Source: Carex sylvatica (taxonomy: Eukaryota > Streptophyta > Magnoliopsida > Poales > Cyperaceae). From it: a DNA stretch of 64,000 nt. This document shows positions 50,551 through 60,989 of this stretch, in pieces (the stretch's first letter is position 1; every line of letters begins with the position of its first letter). The notes beneath the pieces were generated by a model, which saw only the letters and a program-made list of their open reading frames with translations, was not told the DNA's origin and did not search any database. The stretch covers positions 1 to 64,000 of the forward strand of contig CAXKVR010000021.1 in assembly GCA_964058845.1 (NCBI GenBank), in the 5' to 3' direction. Both the position numbers and the translations under genes were made by a program.

Positions 50551-51007
50551 TTTAACACTGATATTTCATAGCTAGAAATTGGTGGACCGAAGTAAAAAAA
50601 AAATTGGGTCTCCAACTGAATTGGCGGACTAATATCTGGTCTGCCAATTCAATTGCGGACATGGTAAAAGCCTAAATTTTTGAAAAATAAAGTTATTTAG
50701 TTTATTTGTTTTTTTTTCGGGGGTAGGACAGGGCTTTTCCTAAAAAATGTAGGGATAATGACAGAAAATATACTCGCTAAAAAATTAAAAGGAAGGATAA
50801 GAAATTGCTAGAAATTACAAAAAAAAAAATACAAAGTGAAACCCATATGGATATATAATTGGAGGCAATAAGACCAAGGATGGATAAAAAGATTCGTTTA
50901 GAAAGAGCACATGTAAACAAAAATGTTATAATTCAATCATAATTACGTAAGCATGGGTAATCGGTTACCCTATAAAACAAATTGGCATCACCAGTGTATA
51001 TATATAT
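50551..51007. other. intergenic region
   Basis: No gene was recognised. The part at 50560-50660 has short inverted phrases (aattggcgga, gtctgccaattc). Confidence 0.4.
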
Positions 51008-51280
51008 TTTTTACTATTTATTAAGCCATTTTGAAAATTGCTAATCCAACAGTGGCTTAACAAAACAGTAAAATCAGAAGTCACCGTTGAATCAGTGATT
51101 TTCAAAGTGGCTTAATAAATAGTAAAAAAGTTCAGAAAAATAGAAAATTTGGTCTCCAAGCACATTTCAATATAGATATCACATCTAACGGTTCAGATCG
51201 ACCATTTAGACATTGAGAACACAAAAATGAGTTATAAGCATATATGGGGATATGCTTATATAAGCATAGTAGCCAACCTC
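51008..51280. repeat. truncated foldback element (right part)
   Basis: This matches the centre and right arm of the complete element at 53378-53803: a cagtggcttaac centre, then ttggtctccaagcacatttc, then tagtagccaacctc. The left arm is missing and is replaced by a TA run. Confidence 0.8.
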
Positions 51281-51301
51281 TATGTATGTATCTATATATA
51301 T

Positions 51302-52335
51302 GAGATGAACTATGGTGCATTGCAATGTATAGACTCTTTTGTACGTTGGACTATAAATCACTGGATTTAAAGTTCAAATGACTGATCCAAACTGTTCATA
51401 TTGTTCTCCATATTCATATGTGTTTGGCAAGCTTCTAAATAGCTAGCTATAGCGGTTTTGGACCCAAAAAGCTAACTACGGGCTAAAACTGCGCTAATCA
51501 AGCTACGGCCGCTATAGCGGTAATAGCGGTCCGCTATAGCGCGTATTGCGTAGCGACAATAGCGGTCCGCTATGCTACATGGGTTATGATTTTGCAAAAT
51601 TATTATTATTATTTTTTTTTTTTCTGAAAACATGATTTTGCAATTTTAATGGGCCTTAATGTCTAGATTGGTTTTTTTTACTTTATCAAGCTATATCAAT
51701 ACAATGGAACATGTGCGGGCTATACCGCTATATCAATTACATTTTGTATCATGCATTAATATATGGTAGTGGTATATTTTGAATATAAAATATATCGATA
51801 GTTTTTGAATTAGGGATATTTTGAATGATAATTTGAACTTTGTATTGGTTTAATATGAATATTAGAACTTCTTAATTAATTTGATATTTTTTTTCTTGAT
51901 GAGACATTTTTACTATTAATAGAAATATAAAATATAATTTTTGAAATTAAAAACGCTATTTATAGTAGCTTTCACTATAGCTCCGCTATTCGCTAAAGCT
52001 TTTTTTTTTCATCTTTCCGCTATACCTCTATAAACGCTATTTAGAACCTTGGTGTTTGGAGATCAAATTTTCCATTTTTTTTAAATTTTTTACTATTTTT
52101 TTAGATTTATTGAAAATTGCTGTTTTTAGATAAATCTGAACCATAAAAAAATAGCAATTTTCAATAAATCTGAAAAAAGAATAAAAATTTCCAAAAAATG
52201 TAAAATTTCGTCTCCAAATACATATTAATATGAAGAACAAGATTAACAGTTTGGATTGGTTATTTGGACTTTAATTTCGGCAATTTATAGTCCAATGTAC
52301 AAAAGAGGCTATATATTGCAATGCAACATAGCCCA

Positions 52336-52339
<4 letters not shown>
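51302..52339. repeat. foldback element interrupted by a nested MITE
   Basis: The left arm (gagatgaactatggtgcatt, then tgtacgttggactat) is mirrored at 52255-52339 (atagtccaatgtacaaaaga, then atagcccatctc). Without the 624 bp nested element and one target-site copy it would be about 406 bp, the size of its neighbours. Confidence 0.8.
51428..52051. mobile_element. nested hAT-type MITE, 624 bp, with 8 bp target duplication
   Basis: The ends are CAAGCTTCTAAATAGC and the complement of CAAGGTTCTAAATAGC (one mismatch in 16). It is flanked by GTGTTTGG at 51420-51427 and 52052-52059. The interior is rich in gctatagcgg and ccgctatagc palindromes near both ends, and has no coding capacity. Confidence 0.9.
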
Positions 52340-52371
<32 letters not shown>

Positions 52372-52777
52372 GAGGAGGGATCCACTTACAACAACTTGAA
52401 AGTTACAACATCTTACAACATCGTTTTTTTTTCATTTTCAAAGTCTAAATCGTCGATCCAAACCGTTAGATATTCAATCTATATTAAAACATGCTTGCAG
52501 ACCAAATTTTACATTTTTTGAAATTTTTTTGCTATTTATTAAGATGGGTACAAAATCGCTGTATTTATTAAAATTCTGCACCATTAAAAAACAGCGATTT
52601 TGTACCCATCTTAATAAATAGCAAAAAAATTTCAAAAAATATAAAATTTGGTCTGCAAGGATGTTTTAATATAGATTGAATATCTAACGGTTTGGATCGA
52701 CGATTTAGACTTTGAAAATGAAAAAAAATGATGTTGTAAGATGTTGTAACTTTCAAGTTGTTGTAAGTGGATCCCTC

Positions 52778-52780
<3 letters not shown>
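52372..52780. repeat. large foldback element (core family A)
   Basis: The outer arms, gaggagggatccacttacaa and its complement, are near perfect over the whole length. The core carries ttacattttttgaaattttt and atttattaagatgggtac, mirrored, with a short centre. Confidence 0.9.
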
Positions 52781-52815
<35 letters not shown>

Positions 52816-52832
52816 AGAGAGAGAGAGAGAGA

Positions 52833-53230
52833 GTAAGGCTACGCTATGCAAATTCAACGGGCTGTTTTAATTCGCGCTCATATCTCTAGTTTCGAAGTCC
52901 AAATAGCCGATCCAAATCGTTAGGTGTTTAATCTATATTAAAATGTGCTTGGAGACCAAATTTTATATTTTTTGAAATTTTTTTACTATTTATTAAGATG
53001 GTTTGAAAATAGTTATTTTTTAATGGTGCAGGATTTTAATAAAAACAACGATTTTCAAACCATCTTAATAAATAGTAAAAAAATTCTACAAAATGTAAAA
53101 CTTGGTCTCCAAGCACATTTTAATATAGATTAAACATCTAACGGTTTGGATCGGCTATTTGCACTTCAAAACTAGAGATATGAGCGCGAATTAAAATAGC
53201 CCGTTTAATTCGCGAAGTAGCGTAGCCTTA
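52833..53230. repeat. large foldback element (core family A)
   Basis: The outer arms (taaggctacgctatgcaaat, then gcgctcatatctctag) are mirrored at 53165-53230. The core is as in the neighbours. It is flanked outward by GA/TC runs and TA runs that are themselves inverted. Confidence 0.9.
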
Positions 53231-53252
53231 ATCTCTCTCTCTATATATATAA

Positions 53253-53312
53253 AATCAAATATCTGAATGGTGCAGAATTTTTTATATCAAGTGATTTTCT
53301 ATATATATACAA
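53253..53312. repeat. isolated centre of a foldback element
   Basis: It has only the central part of the element at 53836-54235 (aaaatcaaatatctgaatgg, then tcaagtgattttcta), bordered by TA-rich sequence on both sides. Confidence 0.75.
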
Positions 53313-53377
53313 ACATATATGTATACATATATATATATGTATACATATATATATATATATATACACACACATATGTT

Positions 53378-53803
53378 GAGGTTGGCTACTATGCTTATAA
53401 AAGCATATCCCCCACATTTGCTTATAACTCAATTTTGTATTTTCAATGTCCAAATGGTCGATCTGAACCATTAGATGTGTTCTCTATATTGAAATGTGCT
53501 TGGAGATCAAATTTTATATTTTTCTAAATTTTTTAACTATTTATTAAGCCACTTTGAAAATCGCTGATCCAACGGTGGCTTAACAAAACAGTAAAATCAG
53601 AAGCCACTGTTGGATCAGTGATCTTCAAAGTGGCTTAATAAATAGTAAACAAATTCAGAAAAATGTAAAATTTGGTCTCCAAGCACATTTCAATATAGAG
53701 ATCACATCTAACGGTTCAGATCGATCATTTGGATAGTGAAAACACAAAAATGAGTTATAAGCATATGTGGGGATATGCTTATATAAGCATAGTAGCCAAC
53801 CTC
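53378..53803. repeat. large foldback element (core family A)
   Basis: The outer arms (gaggttggctactatgctta and its complement) are mirrored. The core shares aaatgtgcttggagatcaaa with its neighbours, and the centre has ccaacggtggcttaac. Confidence 0.9.
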
Positions 53804-53835
53804 CATATATGTTTGTATATATAGAGAGAGAGAGA

Positions 53836-54235
53836 GTAAGGCTACGGTGCTATGGGTTGCATAGAGGACTACGGTGCTACGGCTCAATATTCAAATTTTC
53901 AAAATCCTAACAGTCGATTCGAACCGTTCATCTTGTTCTCCATATTAATATGTGTTTGGAGACCAAATTTTATATTGTTTGGAAATTTTTCACTATTTTT
54001 TTAGATAGGTAGAAAATCAAATATCTGAATGGTGCAGAATTTTTTAGATCAAGTGATTTTCTACCTACCTAAAAAAATAGTAAATTTTTTTCAAAAAATG
54101 TAAAATTATTCTCCAAACACATATTAATATGGAGAACAAGATGAACAGTTCGGATTGACCGTTAGGATTTTGAAAAGTCGAATATTGAGCCATAGCACCG
54201 TAGTCCTTTATGCAACCCATAGCACCATAGCCTTA
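53836..54235. repeat. large foldback element (core family A)
   Basis: The outer arms (gtaaggctacggtgctatgg and its complement) are mirrored, with the core shared with the neighbours and the centre aaatatctgaatggtgcaga. Confidence 0.9.
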
Positions 54236-54284
54236 CTATATATATATATATATACACACATATATACACACACACATATATATA

Positions 54285-54688
54285 GAGATAGGCTAATATC
54301 AAAACATTTGTTCCTGGACTCAGGAACAAACGGTTCGGTTCTCTAATTTGTAAAGTCCAAACAGTCGATCCAAACCATTAGATATTCAATCTATATTAAA
54401 ATGTGTTTGGAGACCAAATTTTATCTTTTTTGGAATTTTTTTACTATTTATTAAGATGGTTTGAAAATCACTGTTTTTCAGTGGTGCAGAATTTTAATAA
54501 AAACAACGATTTTCAAACCATCTTAATAAATAGTAAAAAAATTCTAAAAATTATAAAATTTGGTCTCCAAACACATTTTAATATAGATTGAATATCTAAT
54601 GGGTTGGATCGACTGTTTGAACTTTGCAAATTAGAGAACCGAACTGTTTGTTCCTGAGTCCAGGAATAAATGTTTTGATATTAGCCTA

Positions 54689-54692
<4 letters not shown>
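54285..54692. repeat. large foldback element (core family A)
   Basis: The outer arms (gagataggctaatatcaaaa and its complement) are mirrored. The core is nearly the same as in the element at 52833-53230. Confidence 0.9.
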
Positions 54693-54744
<52 letters not shown>

Positions 54745-54945
54745 CGTAGATACATATATATGTATCTACGTATATACATATATATGTATATACGTATATA
54801 CATATATATGTATCTACGTATATACATATATATGTATCTACGTATATACATATATACATATATACATACATATACATATATATGTATCTACATATATACA
54901 TACATATACATATATACATACATATACATATATATACATTTATAT
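54693..54945. repeat. TC run, TA run and TATACGTA/TGTATC minisatellite
   Basis: A run of tc, then ta, is followed by degenerate tandem units of about 26 bases (atatatgtatctacgtatat style). These are themselves largely palindromic. Confidence 0.85.
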
Positions 54946-55039
54946 ATGTAATTGTAATTTGATAGTGACTTATATATGGGATAGAGAATTCAAAAAATAT
55001 GGAGCGATAACTGCGTTGGCCAAAAAGATTGGTGAAATA

Positions 55040-55215
55040 ATTGGAAAACGACGTGGCACCTCAGATTCCACCTGTAGTTATCAACATCGTTGAAATATAC
55101 CAGTTCATTCTTCTATATAAACACCCTCCTAGCAAATTAACCAATTCAAGTTTCATCTTCCATCTTTCCTTCTTCAAATTATCTCCCACATTAGTTTCGG
55201 TTATCCTAAAAGGTA
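55040..55215 (+). promoter_or_regulatory. probable promoter and first non-coding exon of the polyketide synthase gene
   Basis: A TATA box, tctatataaacaccc, lies at about 55112. It is preceded by an ACGT-core element (cgacgtggcacc, about 55049) of the kind found in light-responsive promoters. The sequence after it is C/T-rich leader. A donor-like site (cctaaaag then gtatta, about 55212) and an acceptor-like site (ttaatctgtcag, about 56244) would give a 5' UTR intron of about 1 kb ending just before the ATG. This is inference from signals alone. Confidence 0.45.
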
Positions 55216-56255
55216 TTATATTGCTCTTGTATTACAATAGAAGTCAGTTATGTTTCTAAATATTTTATTTACTAGGGAAGTAAAATATTGTTCTTGTATT
55301 AGGTATTGTTCTAATTTTCAATAGAAGACAGTAATATGAGTCTGCATATTGCGTGCCAAAATATTTATTTAAAGTTTATTTCATTTCGATACATGTTAAA
55401 TTTTGCATGAATTCCTCTACAAACTTACATAAAAAAATGTAAGACTAATTTTCATGACTCAATTAATTTAATTAGCCTCGACATCTGCTTGAAAACCTGA
55501 TAGGTCATTTACTCGAAATTGTTTTCATTAATTGTTTTTCACCATTTAATTATGTGAGTAACAAATTGAGGGAGATGTGTGCAGAAATCCGCTTCATTCA
55601 TGCATTACAGCAAAGTTAAATTTTTGTTGTAAGATGAAAATTCCAGTGCGATTACAGCTGACTTAAGTTGACAGGGCATTAAATTACTTTTCTCAATTAA
55701 TATTGCTTCATTCTTTAATCTTTTGAGTTATATTTTTCATGACCATTTAGTAATATATTGAATATCTACGTATAGCTTTACATGCATTATTTCTTTCTTC
55801 CCTATTTTCTCCTATTTGGTATTTTTTTTTCTGACACAGTTTTTTACCATGTCTTAACCTTAGCATCTTTACAATTTGCTTTTGCAAGTAAATAATAATT
55901 CTTTGGAATTGCTAGTCATCATATTGTTGTTTTTCCTGCAAGTGACATCTATATATAGCTGACCTCAAAATTGTATGGTTATCAACTTATTTAACTTAGT
56001 TTTTTGTTATGATGCACCTGTTATGAATTAATTAAACTAACAAGTATATAGGTGGGCCGTCAGAATTTCTTAGTTGCATCTTATTTCATTCTATAAACCC
56101 CAACATATGGGGCCCATAAAATTTGTTGGAACTTCTATACATAATAAAATTAGCAATTCTATAAACCCCATAAAATGAATCTTTGAATACTTGGAAAAAA
56201 ATAAAAATAAATAAATAAATTATAATATGTAGTTAATCTGTCAGAGAAGAAGCAA
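55216..56255. other. putative 5' UTR intron or upstream region of the polyketide synthase
   Basis: AT-rich, no gene. It ends with a polypyrimidine-poor acceptor-like cag 12 bases before the ATG at 56256. Confidence 0.35.
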
Positions 56256-57651
56256 ATGGAAGTCATGAATGGAATACGTAAGGCACAACGGTCACAAGGG
56301 ACAGCAGCAGTACTCGCAATTGGCACAGCTACCCCGCCTAATTTCATTTACCAATCTGAATATGCCGACTACTATTTTTGTGCTACCAAGAGCGAGCACC
56401 TTAAAGAGCTCAAGGAGGAGTTCCAGAAAATCTGTAAGATAAATGCCAAGAGCAATCAGTTTTCATATGTTTTGTCTGAGTGCCCAAAAATCTACAACTA
56501 AAAAGATAAATGCCTAAATGAGAAAATGAACAAAGTTAGCATCATGCACGCCAAAATATTTCTGGAAAATTAAATTCTTGTTACTTTGTACTTAATTCTT
56601 TGTAGGTGATGATACGAAGATTCGTAAGCGTCACTTTCACTTGACAAAGGAAATGCTTGAGAAGCACCCTAAGATAACTTCACATAAGGATCAGGAATCA
56701 CTGGACGCCAGGCAAGACATTGTGTATGGTGAGGTGCTGAGGCTTGGTCTCCAAGCAGCAGAGAAGGCCATCAAAGAGTGGGGACAGCCAAAGTCAAAGA
56801 TCACTCACCTAGTTTTCCACTCCACAACTGGCAGCATCGACATGCCTGGTGCTGATCGAAGGATGTTAGAGCTTCTTGATCTTCCTTCCTCTATCAAACG
56901 GTCAATGATGTACCACCAGAACTGCTCTGGTGGTAACACAGTGCTTCGTCTTGCTAAGGATATTGCTGAGAACACTCGTGGCACACGTGTCCTTGTTATA
57001 TGCTCCGAAATCACCTTGACGGCCTTCCGTGGGCCATCCAAGGGACACAACGACACTCTCCTACCTCAAGCAATTTTTGGTGATGGAGCAGCAGCTGTTA
57101 TTGTTGGTTCCGAGCCAGATCTGTCAGTTGAGTGCCCACTTTACGAAATCATTTCAGCTCTCCAAACTATTCTTCCCGGCACAGAAGATGCATTCATTGG
57201 CCACATTAGGCAAGATGGCCTCACGTTGTACATGTCACCTCCTGCACCAGAGTTTATCTCTAGCAGCGTCGTCGATACTCTCTCAGAGATAGTCGAACCA
57301 CTCGGGATTATTACCGACTGGAATTCAGTCTTTTGGGGAGTGAATCCCTGTATGCCGGCTATCCTAGAACAAGTGGAAGCTGAGTTGGCACTAGACAAGG
57401 AGAAATTGAAAGTGACGAGGCATGTGCTTTCTGAGTATGGAAACATGATGAGTGGGACCATTTTTTTCATGCTTGACGAAATGAGAAAGAAGTCGGTTGG
57501 AGAAGGAAAGAGGACGGTTGGAGATGGAATGGAGTACGGGGTTCTGTTGGGATTTGGGGCTGGAATCACCATGGAGACAACCGTCTTACGTGCCAATGCA
57601 AGTATTTCTGTTGCATTAGAGACCAAAGAAGATGATGTCTGGGTCATTTAA
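56256..57651 (+). CDS. divergent type III polyketide synthase (chalcone synthase superfamily) with His-to-Asn in the catalytic triad
   Basis: The exons are 56256-56433 and 56606-57651, split inside Cys60 as in nearly all plant CHS genes, giving 407 residues. Family members condense an acyl-CoA starter with malonyl-CoA in the cytosol. It begins [15 protein letters not shown], and AIGTATPPN is conserved. The nucleophile Cys164 (alfalfa CHS2 numbering) is kept as Cys166 in [11 protein letters not shown]. Asn336 is kept as Asn339 (EYGNMMSG). Phe215 (Phe217) and Gly256 (Gly258) are kept. The catalytic His303 is Asn306 (FWGVNPCMP instead of the usual IAHPGGP). Thr197 is Ala199, Ser338 is Met341, Phe265 is Leu267, Gly211 is Pro213, and the GFGPG loop reads GFGAG (Ala378). 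The frame is intact, with a C-terminal extension. Chalcone synthase activity is unlikely; the true substrate is unknown. A MYB gene lies about 10 kb upstream. Confidence 0.93.
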
Positions 57652-57784
57652 GTATATATATTTACATATATTTTTGTGTGTTCTTAAATAAGCTCGTGCA
57701 ATGAGCGAGATGTTCGGGATGGCTTTCAAATTTTAGTTGTTCTAAGTGTGAACTTATTATCTTGCTTTGTAATGTGGAAAAAGG

Positions 57785-57790
57785 AATAAA
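57785..57790 (+). terminator. possible polyadenylation signal of the polyketide synthase
   Basis: AATAAA about 135 bases after the stop codon. Confidence 0.35.
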
Positions 57791-57828
57791 GAACTAAAAC
57801 GTTATTTCTTAAGAATCGTCCAAATGCT

Positions 57829-58321
57829 AATGGTTGGAGAGGTCTAACAATTACACCTCGTCTAGAGGTCAAACACTTACGCCGTCTTATGCGAAAGTCG
57901 ACTCAAAACTTAAACAACTGTAGTACCGAACTTAATACCAGATTTAGTGCCAAAGTCATGGAATACTCGTTTTCTTGATAGATCACCAATCGTATTTGTG
58001 AGCGCAGAATAAATTCCAATGGCCAGAAGCCCTTCTTGACGTTTAGTCATGAGAATAAGTCTTACAAGGCTTCAAGACTTTGCCTTTGAGAGATTGTCTC
58101 CAAATTTCTTATTAATCTCTCTTCCCTCTCTCTTATAGATGGTGAAACAAGAAGAGAAGGCCACATATTTATATTTTTGTAACTATCTTTTAGATTTTGT
58201 GTTGTGTTATGGTATCTTGTGCTTGTGATATAGATCACTTTTGCTGGACAATCATACGTGACAGCATAGACTTCATAATTATATCACATATATGCTGAAC
58301 TTTGGATATTATGATTTAACA
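57829..58321 (-). repeat. copia 3' LTR (minus orientation)
   Basis: Read on the minus strand it starts TGTTAAATCATAATATCC just after a polypurine tract (caagtgagagattg). This is the usual copia arrangement. The lower border is uncertain. Confidence 0.6.
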
Positions 58322-59330
58322 ATCTCTCACTTGAATAATATGTCAAATCTTTTAATTATGTGTTGTTAAACTTTATGCGCAAACAAACTTTTCAGTCGAC
58401 TTTATGTATTCTCAAACCAATTTCATCCATCAATTACACTAGGAAAGAATCAAAGCAGCTTTTGTTGTTTCATTTATTTGCAACTCAACAAATAATGATC
58501 ACATTGCTAACACATAAATTAAACACAAAATTGTGATCTTATCGTGCATATTTCAAACTTGGTCTCCCCTTGGAACTTAAAACCAAATGTCATAAACTTA
58601 TTGTAAAATGCACAATCTAATAAAACATTTGGAAATTACATATCCAAAATAGAGATCAACATCCAAAATACAGGAAGAATGAAAACATAATATCTTTTTT
58701 TTCAAAACATGCATAGCCAGACAAACTTGATGCCAGTTACATATCCAAATTAAAATAGCAAAATCCCACTATAACGGAGCATCTCTAATTGAAATTAGAC
58801 TCATATGAGAAACATGCTCGCGAAACTTATTGAGTGTCAAATCCTTAGTAAGTGGATATGCTTACATGGAGACTATTTCTATATGTTATATAGGTAACTA
58901 ACAATTTTGTGTAATTTTCTTTATAACAAAAAACTTAATATCAATGTACTTGGACTTTAACAAGCTCTTATTATTAGTTGCATATAGCAACGCTGAATTG
59001 TTGTCATAATATAATTTTAATTTTTTCTCAATTGAGTTCACTATACACAACCTGATAACAAAATTGTGAAGCCACACATCATGAATTGATGCTTCCTGAA
59101 TGAACTCTATAGTCATTGTGAAAGATGCTAATAGAGACTGTTTAACACTCTTTCACAAAATAGCTCCTTCATAACATAAAATATATCTGGATATTTATTT
59201 CACACTATCTTGACATCCTCAAACATCAAAGTCAGTATACCCAATGACCTCAATCTTTTCCGACCTCTGATACGTCTGTATGTGATCTTTTGTTGTTGCA
59301 TGTACCTCAAGACCGTTCTTTTTTTGGATC
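58322..59330 (-). pseudogene. copia RNase H remnant
   Basis: On the minus strand, broken frames show the C-terminal RNase H region of a copia polyprotein: RYMQ (about 59310), IGYTDFD (about 59230), then EFIQEAS and LYYDNNSALLYATNN (about 58950-59110) and SKYIDIKFFVIK (about 58930). Several frameshifts and stops are present. The part 58322-58897 is non-coding 3' region. Confidence 0.75.
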
Positions 59331-59339
59331 ATTGAAAAA

Positions 59340-59425
59340 TGGCAATTTTGAAAAATTCTAAATATAATAATAAAAAAATTCCAAAAAAAATGTAAAATTT
59401 AGTCTCCAAGCAGATTTTAAGCTTG
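59340..59425. repeat. fragment of the foldback core (family A)
   Basis: It contains only the half core (attccaaaaaaaatgtaaaa, then ttagtctccaagcagatttt) and lacks the arms. Confidence 0.6.
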
Positions 59426-59827
59426 TCGTCTGGCAAGTTGATCTGACATGCTTGGTTTAGATTAGGTGTTTATGATAGTTTTCATATTAGTATATGACCA
59501 AAACATCAATGTATCATTTGATCGTGGAGTTTAAACACAAGTAGAAAGATTAAAGATAAAGATATCTCCCTTCATGTTCATTGCAGTTAGAGAGTATCTC
59601 TCTCATTACAGAGTATCTATCTCATTAAAGATAAAGATACCATTCCAGCTGCAAAATCGTTACAATGATAAAACTGCACTAAACAAATCATCAGATGAAA
59701 GAACAAATTAAAAATATAAATAAACTTAACAATCATTTTTTTTTGGGATAAAAATAAACTTGACAATCAAATTGAATTAGAACTCCTCCAGGTACTCTGT
59801 TCCTAAATATTACAACTCATCCACCCT
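59426..59827. other. ERF 3' flank
   Basis: No gene was seen. It contains a short duplicated phrase (gagtatctatctcattaaag and a similar copy, 59590-59640) and the likely ERF 3' UTR at the right side. Confidence 0.4.
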
Positions 59828-60349
59828 TCACATCTCCATTTCTCTCCCCTTATTTCTCTTCCCGGCTCCTCTTTTCCTCATAGAATGCCTCCTCTTCAAC
59901 TCCAAGACAAGTGATCCCGTGTCGCTGTTCATAACTCCCTTGAGCGACTCACGAACTTTCTCGACAGGGAAATTAAGCACTGCCATCGAGCCACGTATGG
60001 CGAAAGCCGCTTGATCATAAGCTAAAGCGGCTGCTTCGGCACTGTCAAATGTCCCGAGCCAAACTCTGACTCCATGTCTAGTAGAATCTCTTATCTCAGC
60101 AGCGAATTTGCCCCAAGGCCGTCGTCTCACTCCGCGATAACACCGACCTTTCGGGCTAGTGGTGGAACTTTCTTCACCTTTTTCGTCTTTTGGGGAGCGA
60201 GATGCGGCCTCTGTTTCTTCTTGTTCTTCTTTCGTCGGTCTGGGGCTCGTCTCCATGGTTGCCAATGTGTAAAGGAGCATCATCTCATCGGAGTCATTTG
60301 GATTGAAAGGGAGAGGATTATAATCCCCAGAGAATTGCAGGAAGTCCAT
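59828..60349 (-). CDS. AP2/ERF transcription factor (ERF1-like, group IX)
   Basis: A single exon of 173 residues, without introns as usual for ERFs. It is a nuclear factor expected to bind GCC-box-type sites. The N-terminus is acidic (residues 18-62, Glu/Asp/Ser-rich). One AP2 domain spans about 70-128: [20 protein letters not shown], then [20 protein letters not shown] and [11 protein letters not shown]. The Ala and Asp at the AP2 positions typical of ERF rather than DREB proteins are present. After the domain, VRESL and a basic [12 protein letters not shown] block match the C-terminal motif of ERF1/ORA59-type group IX members, which act in ethylene, jasmonate and defence signalling. The role here is inferred from family. 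The start fits the first in-frame Met. Confidence 0.93.
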   Translation of the reverse strand: MDFLQFSGDYNPLPFNPNDSDEMMLLYTLATMETSPRPTKEEQEETEAASRSPKDEKGEESSTTSPKGRCYRGVRRRPWGKFAAEIRDSTRHGVRVWLGTFDSAEAAALAYDQAAFAIRGSMAVLNFPVEKVRESLKGVMNSDTGSLVLELKRRHSMRKRGAGKRNKGREMEM

Positions 60350-60439
60350 TGTATGTAAGTGGAGATGTTTAAGCTTGTTTTGATTTGTAAATGTTATCTT
60401 TGCTCTGCTTTTGACACTTAAAATGTTGGCGCTCTTCCC

Positions 60440-60447
60440 CTTTTATA
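60440..60447 (-). promoter_or_regulatory. TATA box of the ERF gene
   Basis: On the minus strand it reads TATAAAAG, about 95 bases before the start codon. Confidence 0.6.
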
Positions 60448-60450
60448 CTT

Positions 60451-60989
60451 GTGGAGAAGAAGGGAAGCATTAAAAGTTGAAAGAAATATTATTCATATAT
60501 ACCCTCGGAAGTTTTGAACTTGTAAAGAGCTTGTCATAAACTACTAACTAGTACGTGGCAATTGGCAAGGAAAGATTTTGAATTGATAAAATAATATCAA
60601 TAATTTATTTTTCTCTTGAAAGTTAACTGAAAAAGTTAATGATAATGGGATCGACAATTGAAAAATTTTACTGGGAAGAAATTTTGAATTGGTCCTAAAG
60701 GAATAAAATAATATACAATCATCTGGTGTTCATCCTATATGAGTTTTTTATTTTGGTTTAATTTAATATTTAAATAAGTTGAATAATATATTGTTCTTAA
60801 ACTATACTAAATTAAAAAAAAATGATATAGAAAGAAGTAAAAAATTAGAAAATTATTTTGAATTTCAAAAAGACCTTGAATGGATTCTAACGTAGCAAAA
60901 CAATAAACAATTTTGAAGTGTTCTGATTATTTGAGTTATATTCAATTTACATAAATAAAGTTTTGTTTACACTAAATTAAGATTATATT
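60451..60989. other. intergenic, ERF upstream region
   Basis: AT-rich, no gene. Confidence 0.45.

Noticed and set aside
54686..54951. Open frames on both strands rich in Tyr/Ile/Cys
   Set aside because: They are translations of a TA/CA/TG simple repeat and minisatellite, not genes.
55041..55259. 72-codon open frame before the polyketide synthase
   Set aside because: It overlaps the TATA box and leader region and has no recognisable motif.
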